Shown: positions 15,612 through 21,808 of the stretch, in pieces
Layout of the letters: every line of letters begins with the position of its first letter
Numbering within the stretch: position 1 is the stretch's first letter
Assembly (NCBI GenBank): GCA_947624485.1
Contig: CANQKM010000016.1
Location: 1 to 32,924 of the forward strand
DNA from: an uncultured Clostridia bacterium
GTDB lineage: Bacteria > Bacillota > Clostridia > UBA1381
Direction of reading: 5' to 3'
Length of the DNA: 32,924 nt
The notes under the pieces: model-generated
The model's database searches: none
What the model saw: only the letters and a program-made list of their open reading frames with translations
Told to the model about the DNA's origin: nothing
Translations under genes and position numbers: made by a program

Positions 15612-16838
15612 TTGGCAGTAAACGAACAGGAAATAGCAAAGCTTGTAGCGCAGGTTCTGCAGGAAATGACAGGTAACGCTCCCGCGTCAGGCAGCAGCTA
15701 TACGGCGTCAAAGCAGGCGTCGGGCGCTATCCCCAAGACGGCGCACGTAGCGATGATGACGAAGCTCAAGCACTTTGAGATTCAGGAATATCCGATTCCC
15801 GAACTCGGCGACGACGATATACTCGTAAAGGTAGAGGGCTGCGGCGTATGCGGCACAGACGCTCACGAGTACAAAAACGATCCGTTCTCGCTTATCCCGG
15901 TTGTTCTCGGTCACGAGGGTACGGGCGAGATAGTGAAAATGGGTAAGAACGTGTCGAAGGACAGCGCGGGCAAGCCGTTAAAGGTCGGAGATAAGGTCGT
16001 TACTTGTATGATATTCAAGGACAACCCCGACATCACGATGTTCGACCTCAACAAGCAGAACGTCGGCGGCGCGGACGTGTACGGACTTCTTCCCGATGAC
16101 GATGTGCATCTTAACGGCTGGTACAGCGATTACATACTTATAAGAGGCGGCTCGACGGTGTTTAATGTAAGCGACCTCGACCTTGACTCAAGAATACTCA
16201 TCGAGCCGTGCGCGGTACTTGTTCACGCGGTTGAGAGAGCAAAGACGACAAACATTCTCCGCTTCAATTCGAGAGTTGTAGTACAGGGCTGCGGCCCCAT
16301 AGGTCTTATCTGTATCGCGGTACTCCGCACAATGGGTATAGAAAACATCGTAGCCGTTGACGGTAACGAGCAGCGCCTTGAGTTTGCGAAGAGAATGGGC
16401 GCGGACAACACCGTGAACTTCATGAACCACAAGGGTATCGACGCTCTTACGGAAGCCGTTAAGGACGCGTTCGGCGGATATTTGTGCGACTTCGCGTTCC
16501 AGTGTACCGGCTCGCCTGTGGCGCACTCGAACATTTACCACTTCATCAGAAACGGCGGCGGCCTGTGCGAACTGGGATTTTTCATCAACGGCGGCGACGC
16601 CACGATAAACCCGCACTTCGACCTCTGCTCGAAGGAGATAACGCTCGTAGGCTCGTGGGTTTACACGCTCCGCGACTACGCGACGACGTTCGACTTCTTA
16701 AAGAGAGCGATAGCGATAGGACTTCCGATAAAGGAGCTTATCACTCACCGTTTCGGTCTTAGCGAGATGAACGAGGCGCTTGAAACGAACCTGGCGCAGA
16801 AAGGTCTTAAGATAGCGTATATAAACCCCGATTTTTAA
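15612..16838 (+). CDS. Zinc-dependent (MDR-family) alcohol dehydrogenase with N-terminal encapsulation peptide
   Basis: This 408-residue medium-chain dehydrogenase starts at a TTG with AAGGAG 8 nt upstream; a GTG 9 nt earlier lies inside that site. Residues 4-20 (EQEIAKLVAQVLQEMT) are an amphipathic helix, followed by a Ser/Ala/Gly linker to about residue 40, as in BMC cargo. The catalytic zinc site is CGVCGTDAHE (Cys80) and LGHEGTGE, and the NAD site is VVVQGCGPIGL. The four-cysteine structural-zinc lobe of classical ADHs is not seen after GDKVVTC. It probably reduces the aldehyde to the alcohol (for example lactaldehyde to 1,2-propanediol) and recycles NAD+ for the aldehyde dehydrogenase inside the shell. 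Confidence 0.93.
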   Translation: MAVNEQEIAKLVAQVLQEMTGNAPASGSSYTASKQASGAIPKTAHVAMMTKLKHFEIQEYPIPELGDDDILVKVEGCGVCGTDAHEYKNDPFSLIPVVLGHEGTGEIVKMGKNVSKDSAGKPLKVGDKVVTCMIFKDNPDITMFDLNKQNVGGADVYGLLPDDDVHLNGWYSDYILIRGGSTVFNVSDLDLDSRILIEPCAVLVHAVERAKTTNILRFNSRVVVQGCGPIGLICIAVLRTMGIENIVAVDGNEQRLEFAKRMGADNTVNFMNHKGIDALTEAVKDAFGGYLCDFAFQCTGSPVAHSNIYHFIRNGGGLCELGFFINGGDATINPHFDLCSKEITLVGSWVYTLRDYATTFDFLKRAIAIGLPIKELITHRFGLSEMNEALETNLAQKGLKIAYINPDF

Positions 16839-16875
16839 TAACGGGGAACACCGAAGAAAGGCGTAGGGTGTTACA

Positions 16876-17217
16876 ATGAATGAGGCAATAGGAATAATCG
16901 AAATGTTCGGCTTTGTCACGGCGATAACGGCTGCAGACGCGGCTGCGAAGGCGGCTGACGTTAAAATAATCGCGATCGACTCCAACAAGCCCGCGAACGC
17001 GGAAAGCGTTGAAGTGCCGCTTATCATGGCGGTCAAGGTGCAGGGCGAGGTCAGCGCGGTCGAGGCGGCTGTTGAAGCCGCTGCGAAAGCGGCGGAGAGC
17101 GTTTCGGGACTTATAAACAAGCACGTAATTGCAAGGCCCACAGACGACGCCGTAAAAATGGCAAACCGCATAAGCGTAGGACGCGACAGGGTAGGTCATA
17201 TACCGAATAACGCGTAA
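16876..17217 (+). CDS. BMC-H shell protein with enlarged pore loop
   Basis: This 113-residue single-BMC-domain protein should form shell hexamers. It begins with [27 protein letters not shown] and carries the [13 protein letters not shown] helix and HVIARP motif. Where canonical PduA-type proteins have the short pore loop ending GSG, this one has [14 protein letters not shown]; by count against the two canonical paralogues it has about nine extra residues, so the central pore must differ. A tail of about 20 residues follows the BMC fold. The Shine-Dalgarno (AGGGTG) is weaker than those of other shell genes, so it may be a minor shell component. It is the first of three consecutive shell genes. 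Confidence 0.92.
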   Translation: MNEAIGIIEMFGFVTAITAADAAAKAADVKIIAIDSNKPANAESVEVPLIMAVKVQGEVSAVEAAVEAAAKAAESVSGLINKHVIARPTDDAVKMANRISVGRDRVGHIPNNA

Positions 17218-17228
17218 GGAGGGATTCA

Positions 17229-17504
17229 ATGTTACAGTCTTTGGGATTTATAGAAACAAGAAGCCTGACGGCAGCCATTGAAGCCTCCGACGCTATGACG
17301 AAGGCGGCGGACGTCAGGTTGATAGGAACGGTGAAAATCGGTTCCGGTCTTGTGAATGTAGTGATTGAAGGCGAGGTCAGCGCGGTCGAAGCCGCCGTTA
17401 AGGCGGGCGAAACGGTTGCGCGGGAGCTTGGCGAGGTGTACGCGGTACACGTCATACCGCGTCCGCATCAGGACATCGCCAAAATTCTACCTTCGTTCTA
17501 TTGA
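17229..17504 (+). CDS. BMC-H shell protein, PduA/PduJ-like
   Basis: This 91-residue canonical hexameric shell protein begins [19 protein letters not shown], has the pore motif KIGSGLVN, the [13 protein letters not shown] helix and the C-terminal [10 protein letters not shown] motif. Length and motifs match PduA/PduJ. It starts 11 nt after the previous BMC-H gene behind an AAGGAGGG site. The small pore lined by GSG is the type that passes small polar metabolites. It is closely related to the BMC-H at 18026-18301, which suggests duplication within the locus. Confidence 0.95.
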   Translation: MLQSLGFIETRSLTAAIEASDAMTKAADVRLIGTVKIGSGLVNVVIEGEVSAVEAAVKAGETVARELGEVYAVHVIPRPHQDIAKILPSFY

Positions 17505-17524
17505 TTGAGGGGAGGCAGAGTAAA

Positions 17525-17944
17525 ATGGCGGATTTTTCATTGGGACTTGTCGAGGTATCGGCTCTCGGTAACGCTGTAATAATGCTTGACGATATGCTTA
17601 AAGTAGCGGACGTGGAGTTTGTGGCGACGGAAAGAAAGCTCGGCGGCAGGCTCGTAACGATAGTCGTTAAGGGCGAGCTGACGGGAGTTCAGGCATCGGT
17701 GGACGCCGGCGTTAAGAGAGCGAAAAAGTGCGACTGCTACAAGGCGTCGCAGGTAATCGCAAGACCGCATGACGAAATATTAAAATTCCTGCATCTCGAC
17801 GACGAGAAGGCGAAGGAAGCCAACTCGGAGATTGCGGGTACGCACGTGGGCAAGATCCCGTCGGGCGGAAAGAGCGAGCCGAAGGCTGAAAAAAGATCAG
17901 CGGCGCGCAAAAGAACAACCCGTTCAAAGAAAACGGAAAAATAA
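17525..17944 (+). CDS. BMC-H shell protein with basic C-terminal extension
   Basis: This 139-residue protein has one BMC domain (about 1-90, GLVEVSALGNAVIMLDDMLKVADV and QVIARPHDEIL) and a C-terminal extension of about 45 residues. The extension ends in a Lys/Arg-rich stretch (EKRSAARKRTTRSKK). At the pore position it reads RKLGGRLV instead of RIGSGLV, placing an arginine by the pore and adding one residue. The start is the ATG at 17525 behind GGGGAGG; an upstream in-frame ATT is not a usual start. The basic tail could bind nucleic acid, cargo or other shell faces. Extended BMC-H proteins such as PduK are known, but this tail shows no cysteine cluster. Confidence 0.92.
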   Translation: MADFSLGLVEVSALGNAVIMLDDMLKVADVEFVATERKLGGRLVTIVVKGELTGVQASVDAGVKRAKKCDCYKASQVIARPHDEILKFLHLDDEKAKEANSEIAGTHVGKIPSGGKSEPKAEKRSAARKRTTRSKKTEK

Positions 17945-18025
17945 CAACGTTCTTCAGGCGTAAGCCTTAAGATATAAAAAACAAAGTAAAATAAGGGCAA
18001 AGCCCAAAAACAGGAGGAAATAAAA

Positions 18026-18301
18026 ATGGCAGTAGAAGCATTGGGAATGGTAGAAACAAGAGGTCTTGTTGCGGCGATCGAGGCTGCGGATGCAATGGTA
18101 AAGGCAGCTAACGTAACGCTCATCGGCACAGAGAGAATCGGCTCCGGTCTTGTTACCGTTATGGTAAGAGGCGACGTAGGCGCTGTTCAGGCTGCTACAG
18201 ACGCAGGCGCAGCGGCAGGTTCGAGACTCGGCGAGCTTATCTCGGTACACGTAATTCCGCGTCCGCACAACGACGTAGAGAAGATTCTCCCCGCTAACTG
18301 A
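18026..18301 (+). CDS. BMC-H shell protein, PduA/PduJ-like, probable major hexamer
   Basis: This 91-residue canonical BMC-H protein contains [22 protein letters not shown], pore [20 protein letters not shown] and [15 protein letters not shown]. It has the best Shine-Dalgarno of the locus (CAGGAGGAAAT) and is flanked by noncoding stretches of 81 nt before and 162 nt after, the latter containing stable hairpins. This pattern fits an abundant product whose mRNA end is protected or whose transcription is attenuated. It is probably the main facet protein. No separate promoter is clear in the upstream gap, which holds only short hairpins (GGGC/GCCC and AGGC/GCCT). Confidence 0.95.
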   Translation: MAVEALGMVETRGLVAAIEAADAMVKAANVTLIGTERIGSGLVTVMVRGDVGAVQAATDAGAAAGSRLGELISVHVIPRPHNDVEKILPAN

Positions 18302-18327
18302 TTCCAAAAGGATTAAACGGGGCGAAA

Positions 18328-18345
18328 ATGTAGTTACAGCTACAT
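18328..18345 (+). other. Small hairpin after the major BMC-H gene
   Basis: ATGTAG and CTACAT form a 6-bp stem with a 6-nt loop and are followed by seven A residues. It is one of two hairpins between the major shell gene and pduL. Confidence 0.4.
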
Positions 18346-18368
18346 AAAAAAACGAAATCATATTTCCT

Positions 18369-18396
18369 TTCCGCGGGAGGGAAACCTTCCGCGGAA
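18369..18396 (+). other. Stable 12-bp hairpin with GAAA tetraloop between BMC-H and pduL
   Basis: TTCCGCGG and CCGCGGAA form an 8-bp perfect stem that continues with one G-T pair and AGG/CCT, capped by a GAAA (GNRA) tetraloop. A T-rich stretch (GGATTTGGTTTTT) follows 8 nt later. It may act as a partial terminator or an mRNA-stabilising processing site, giving more shell protein than downstream enzyme. Confidence 0.6.
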
Positions 18397-18463
18397 TAAG
18401 GGATTTGGTTTTTGTACGCATTTTGATGTAAAACAAACCTCATTTTATCGGGAGGAACACGGA

Positions 18464-19102
18464 ATGGACAACAATATACAGGACGTGATTGCAAAAGCCG
18501 TTGTGGATATTCTGAAGCAAAAGGAAGCGAACGACGGTATTAAGGTAGGCGTGTCGGCAAGACACGTGCATTTGTCGCAGGAGCATCTCGAAATTCTTTT
18601 CGGAAAGGGACATGAGCTGACCGTTAAGAAGATGCTTATGGGCGACCAGTTTGCCGCGGAGGAGTGCGTGACGCTCGTAAGTCCCTCGCTTCGTTCGATC
18701 GAGGGCGTGAGAGTACTCGGCCCGGTCAGAAAGCAGTCACAGGTTGAAATTTCAAGAACGGATACCTTTAAGCTGAAGGTATCGCCGCCGGTACGCCCGT
18801 CGGGCGAGCTTGACGGCAGCGCGCCCATGGCTCTTGTAGGACCGAAGGGCAGCGTATTTCTTAACGAGGGCTGCATTATAGCCAACAGACATATACATAT
18901 GACGCCTGAGGACGCGGCGAAGTACGGCATAAAGGACAACGACATTGTGGACGTTGAGATACAGAACTCCAAGCCGACGCGTTTCTTTAACGTGCAGGTA
19001 AGAGTCCGCGAGGACTTCAACACTGAAATGCACATCGACACTGACGACGCGAACGCGTGCGCGATCAAAACGGGCGACAGAGTAGTGATTTTAGAGAAAT
19101 AG
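18464..19102 (+). CDS. pduL: PduL-type phosphate acyltransferase with N-terminal encapsulation peptide
   Basis: This 212-residue zinc enzyme exchanges CoA for phosphate, turning acyl-CoA into acyl-phosphate and returning CoA inside the shell. The two family motifs are present: VSARHVHLS (His34, His36) and NRHIHMTP (His143, His145), which bind the zinc pair. The APMALVGPKGSV segment is also typical. Residues 5-19 (IQDVIAKAVVDILKQ) form an amphipathic helix, the usual PduL encapsulation peptide. GGGAGG precedes the ATG. No acetate or propionate kinase lies in the operon, so acyl-phosphate must leave the compartment and be used elsewhere. Confidence 0.96.
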   Translation: MDNNIQDVIAKAVVDILKQKEANDGIKVGVSARHVHLSQEHLEILFGKGHELTVKKMLMGDQFAAEECVTLVSPSLRSIEGVRVLGPVRKQSQVEISRTDTFKLKVSPPVRPSGELDGSAPMALVGPKGSVFLNEGCIIANRHIHMTPEDAAKYGIKDNDIVDVEIQNSKPTRFFNVQVRVREDFNTEMHIDTDDANACAIKTGDRVVILEK

Positions 19103-19142
19103 ACCTACCGCGCCGAAAGATGCGGTAAAAGGATTGATTATA

Positions 19143-19403
19143 ATGATTATAGGCAGAGTATACGGAAGCGTTGTTTCGACGCATAAGCTTGAGGCTCTCG
19201 TGGGCTATAAGTTTATGCTCGTTCAGTGTATCGAAAACGGTAGTCTTGTGGATAAGTTCCTTGTCGCGGTGGATATAATCGGCGCGGGTATAGGCGAGGA
19301 TGTTATTATCACGCGCGGCAGCGGCGCGAGAATGGCGCTCGGTAAGCCCGACGCTCCCGTTGACGCCGCGATTGTCGGTATTCTCGACGAAAAACAGGCA
19401 TGA
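19143..19403 (+). CDS. eutN: BMC-P shell vertex protein, EutN/CcmL family
   Basis: This 86-residue protein should form the pentamers that cap BMC vertices. It has the family start MIIGRVYGSVVSTHKL, the VAVDIIGAGIGEDVIITRGSGAR core and the PVDAAIVGILD C terminus. The ATG at 19143 is chosen because AAAAGGA ends 9 nt upstream; an in-frame TTG at 19134 would leave no spacing. It is the only pentamer gene in the operon, whereas some loci have three. A palindromic repeat follows it, so expression of the two downstream genes may differ. Confidence 0.95.
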   Translation: MIIGRVYGSVVSTHKLEALVGYKFMLVQCIENGSLVDKFLVAVDIIGAGIGEDVIITRGSGARMALGKPDAPVDAAIVGILDEKQA

Positions 19404-19412
19404 TAATGATGT

Positions 19413-19520
19413 AACCCCTCCGACGCCTACTCCCCTAGTAGGGGAGGCTTGCGATATGCGCCGCTCTCCGTGAGGCTCCCCTATTAGGGGAGCTGTCACA
19501 CACAGTGTGACTGAGGGGTT
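19413..19520. repeat. Palindromic intergenic element inside the BMC operon, copy D
   Basis: AACCCCTC and GAGGGGTT are the outer inverted ends. The element has the same parts as copies A-C but in outward order: a right half-element, the CGATATGCGCCGCTC linker, and a left half-element. Its inner hairpin is GTCACAC/GTGTGAC. It lies between the BMC-P gene and pduS, with a CCCCTACGG-type repeat right after it. Confidence 0.75.
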
Positions 19521-19525
19521 TATAC

Positions 19526-19553
19526 GGGCTGTCAAGGGCGCCAGCCCCTACGG
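19526..19553. repeat. Short CCCCTACGG-ended palindromic repeat, copy 2
   Basis: GGGCTG/CAGCCC arms enclose AGGGCGC, followed by CTACGG. It matches the element at 8666-8693 in layout, and like that copy it adjoins a large palindromic element. Confidence 0.6.
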
Positions 19554-19605
19554 CGCGCACCACACGCACAACGAACCACAACTATAACGTAAAAGAGGAC
19601 ATAAT

Positions 19606-20940
19606 ATGAATTTAGCGGAGCTGCAAAAAATTGTATACGACGCGGGAATAGTCGGCGCGGGAGGCGCGGGCTTTCCCACGCACAGGAAATTTTCCGACAA
19701 GGTAAAGCAGATAATAGTAAACGCGGCTGAATGTGAGCCTTTAATGATGGTTGACCACCACATTTTGGAGCATCACCTTCAGGCGCTTATTGACACGCTT
19801 AACCTTCTTATCGACACGCTCGGCGCGGACGAGGCGATTATCGGCATAAAGGGCAAGAATATGCACCTGCTCGACGAAAAAATAGTCGCGTCGCTCAAGG
19901 GTACGCGCGTGAGCATACACGAGATACCCGACATTTATCCGGCGGGCGATGAGGTTGTGCTTACGTACGAGACGACGGGAAAAATCATTCCCGAAGGCGC
20001 GATACCGGTAATGGTCGGCGTAATGGTTATAAACGTCGAAACCGTTTACAACATTCACCGCATGGTAACGAAGGGCGAGCCTGTGACGGACAAGTACATA
20101 ACGATAGGCGGCGACGTGCCGAAGGATATAACCGTTAAAGCTCCGGTTGGCATAAAGATAAAGGAGCTTCTCGAAACGGCGGGATACGGCAATCTTGACG
20201 GCAAGGCTGTCATAAACGGCGGCCCGATGATGGGCAAGCTTGTCGATATTGAGAACGACGTCGTTACAAAGACAACGAAGGGACTTCTGATTTTCCCCGT
20301 GACACACTCGATTATACAGCGCAAGAAGATGCCGATGTCGATGACATTGAAGCGCGCGTCGGCTGCCTGCTGCAACTGCACGATGTGTTCCGACCTGTGT
20401 CCCAGACAGCTTCTGGGCTACGATCTGCATGTGCATAAGACGCTCCGCGCGGCTTCGCACAGCGAGGTCATGAACACGGAGAGCTTTTTGCAGTCGGCGC
20501 TTTGCTGCGGCTGCGGCGTTTGCACGGTCATAGCGTGTCAGCAGATGCTCGATCCGCAGGCGATTTCGATGGAGGTCAAGGGCGAACTCGGTAAGCAGGG
20601 ACTTCGCAGACAGAACAACAAAGCGCCCGAGAAGGTTCGTCCCGAAAGGACGGGCAGACTTGTTTCCTCGCAGACGCTTATCGACAAGCTCGGCATACGG
20701 AAGTACGTCAAGGACACCGTAACGAGGGATTATATGAAGTTTAACCCCAAAACGGTGTACATAGAGCTTAAACAGCATGTCGGCAAACCGGCAAGCGCGA
20801 CCGTCAAAGCGGGCGACAAGGTAAAGGCCGGCGACGTTGTGGCGGCGACCGCGTACGAGGATTTGGGAACAACGATGCACGCGAGCATCAACGGAACAGT
20901 CAAAGCAGTCACCGACCGCTTTGTGATAATAGAGAGATAG
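19606..20940 (+). CDS. pduS: PduS-like (RnfC-related) flavin/iron-sulfur protein of the BMC
   Basis: This 444-residue protein resembles PduS, a soluble RnfC-like NADH-dehydrogenase-type protein. GIVGAGGAGFPTHRK near the N terminus marks the flavin/NADH-binding part, and an SLBB-type region follows. Two [4Fe-4S] clusters are indicated by CCNCTMCSDLCPR and CCGCGVCTVIAC. The C-terminal 80 residues form a barrel-sandwich-like domain (VKAGDKVKAGDVVAAT). In Pdu systems PduS is linked to cobalamin reduction, but this operon has no B12 enzyme, so moving electrons to or from NAD(H) is more likely. An AGAGGA site precedes the ATG. No encapsulation peptide is obvious; binding to the adjacent PduT-like shell protein is plausible. 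Confidence 0.93.
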   Translation: MNLAELQKIVYDAGIVGAGGAGFPTHRKFSDKVKQIIVNAAECEPLMMVDHHILEHHLQALIDTLNLLIDTLGADEAIIGIKGKNMHLLDEKIVASLKGTRVSIHEIPDIYPAGDEVVLTYETTGKIIPEGAIPVMVGVMVINVETVYNIHRMVTKGEPVTDKYITIGGDVPKDITVKAPVGIKIKELLETAGYGNLDGKAVINGGPMMGKLVDIENDVVTKTTKGLLIFPVTHSIIQRKKMPMSMTLKRASAACCNCTMCSDLCPRQLLGYDLHVHKTLRAASHSEVMNTESFLQSALCCGCGVCTVIACQQMLDPQAISMEVKGELGKQGLRRQNNKAPEKVRPERTGRLVSSQTLIDKLGIRKYVKDTVTRDYMKFNPKTVYIELKQHVGKPASATVKAGDKVKAGDVVAATAYEDLGTTMHASINGTVKAVTDRFVIIER

Positions 20941-20953
20941 GTAGGTGACGGAT

Positions 20954-21499
20954 ATGAATTCGATAGGATTGGTAGAAGTAAAGAACGTGTCAAAGGGCGT
21001 TGTCGTAACCGATGAAATGCTCAAAAGCGCGGGCGTGACGCTCATAAGCTCCGGCTCGGTATGTCCGGGCAAATTTGTGACGATAGTCGGCGGAGAGCTT
21101 AGCGCGATACACGCGGCTGTCGATAAGGCGGTACTCGTCGCGGAGGACGCGCTCATAGACAAGTTTGTGATAGGTAATCTCGGTGACAACGTGTACGAAG
21201 CTGTGTGCGGCACTGCGGAAGTGAAAGAAAAGCGCGCGCTCGGCATAGTCGAGACGTTCACCGCCGCAAGCGCGATCGAAGCGGCCGACGCGGCTGTGAA
21301 GTCGGGCGACATACAGCTTATCGAGGTGCGCGTGGCGCGCGGTATGGCGGGCAAGTGCTTCGTTTCAATGACCGGCGACGTCGCGGATGTTAAGGCTGGC
21401 GTTGAAGCCGGCGCGAGAATCGCCGCAAATCAGGGCGTTCTTATCAACACCGAGGTTATAGCAAACCCGCACCCCGAGCTTTGGGAAGCGGTACTGTAA
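20954..21499 (+). CDS. pduT: BMC-T tandem-domain shell protein, PduT-like with Fe-S pore cysteine
   Basis: This 181-residue protein has two fused BMC domains (about 1-90 and 95-181) and should form trimers. In the first domain the pore loop reads SGSVCPGKFV; PduT carries the corresponding CPGKF, and its cysteine ligates a [4Fe-4S] cluster at the trimer axis. The second domain starts ALGIVETFTAASAIEAADAAV and has GMAGKCFVS, also like PduT. The ATG at 20954 is chosen behind AGGTG; a GTG at 20945 overlaps that site. It is the last gene of the operon, directly after pduS, and the pair suggests electron transfer through the shell. Confidence 0.94.
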   Translation: MNSIGLVEVKNVSKGVVVTDEMLKSAGVTLISSGSVCPGKFVTIVGGELSAIHAAVDKAVLVAEDALIDKFVIGNLGDNVYEAVCGTAEVKEKRALGIVETFTAASAIEAADAAVKSGDIQLIEVRVARGMAGKCFVSMTGDVADVKAGVEAGARIAANQGVLINTEVIANPHPELWEAVL

Positions 21500-21511
21500 A
21501 TAGAAAAAACG

Positions 21512-21537
21512 CGATTCCTTCGGGAATCGTTTTTTTT
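21512..21537 (+). terminator. Terminator of the BMC operon
   Basis: CGATTCC and GGAATCG form a 7-bp stem closed by a TTCG (UUCG) tetraloop and followed by eight T residues, 12 nt after the last shell gene. It fixes the end of the BMC operon. Confidence 0.95.
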
Positions 21538-21609
21538 GTGAAAAAATTTTTCGGGTTTAAGGTTTATTTAAGGAATCGGTTTTATAATGTAGTTATGTTG
21601 AGGCGTGTG

Positions 21610-21727
21610 AGCCTCCCTTGTTAAAGGGAGGGGGACCGCCGAAGGCGGTGGAGGGATTCATTGTGTAAATTGAAAAGGAATCCCCCAGTCACGCTATGCG
21701 TGACAGCCCCCTTTGACAAGGGGGCCT
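21610..21727. repeat. Palindromic intergenic element, copy C
   Basis: The first 53 nt are identical to copy B. The right arm keeps the outer hairpin, but its inner stem is GTCACGC/GCGTGAC instead of GTCGGC/GCCGAC, a paired change. It occupies the 271-nt gap between the BMC terminator and the VTC-domain gene. A TATAAT at 21583-21588 without a good -35 is the only promoter-like signal there. Confidence 0.8.
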
Positions 21728-21730
21728 TTC

Positions 21731-21779
21731 GTAGGGGCGGCGATTCGCCGCCCGCGGGCGACCAATGGTCGCCCCTACG
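21731..21779. repeat. GTAGGGGCG/CGCCCCTAC palindromic repeat
   Basis: Outer arms GTAGGGGCG and CGCCCCTAC enclose two smaller hairpins (GCGGCG/CGCCGC and GGGCGACC/GGTCGCCC). It follows copy C directly, and a half-sized relative occurs at 23953-23975. Confidence 0.65.
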
Positions 21780-21808
21780 GTACAACTAACATTAAGGAGC
21801 GAAAAAAC

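Noticed and set aside
19606..20940. Subunit C of a membrane Rnf complex
   Set aside because: No other rnf gene is adjacent, and it is directly followed by a PduT-like shell gene, so the BMC-type PduS assignment fits better.
19741..21354. Long open frame on the minus strand (about 540 codons)
   Set aside because: It is antisense to pduS and the BMC-T gene, has no recognisable domain, and its composition mirrors the codon bias of the plus-strand genes.
12714..21499. Classical Pdu or Eut compartment
   Set aside because: No PduCDE, EutBC, choline lyase or reactivase is present; the only C-C cleaving enzyme is the class II aldolase.
21583..21588. Promoter for the VTC/DUF4956 operon
   Set aside because: A TATAAT is present but no acceptable -35 at 16-18 nt; too weak to list as a feature.
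21713..21808. Longer N terminus for the VTC-domain protein
   Set aside because: The extension translates repeat sequence and lacks a ribosome-binding site; AAGGAG lies just before the ATG at 21809.
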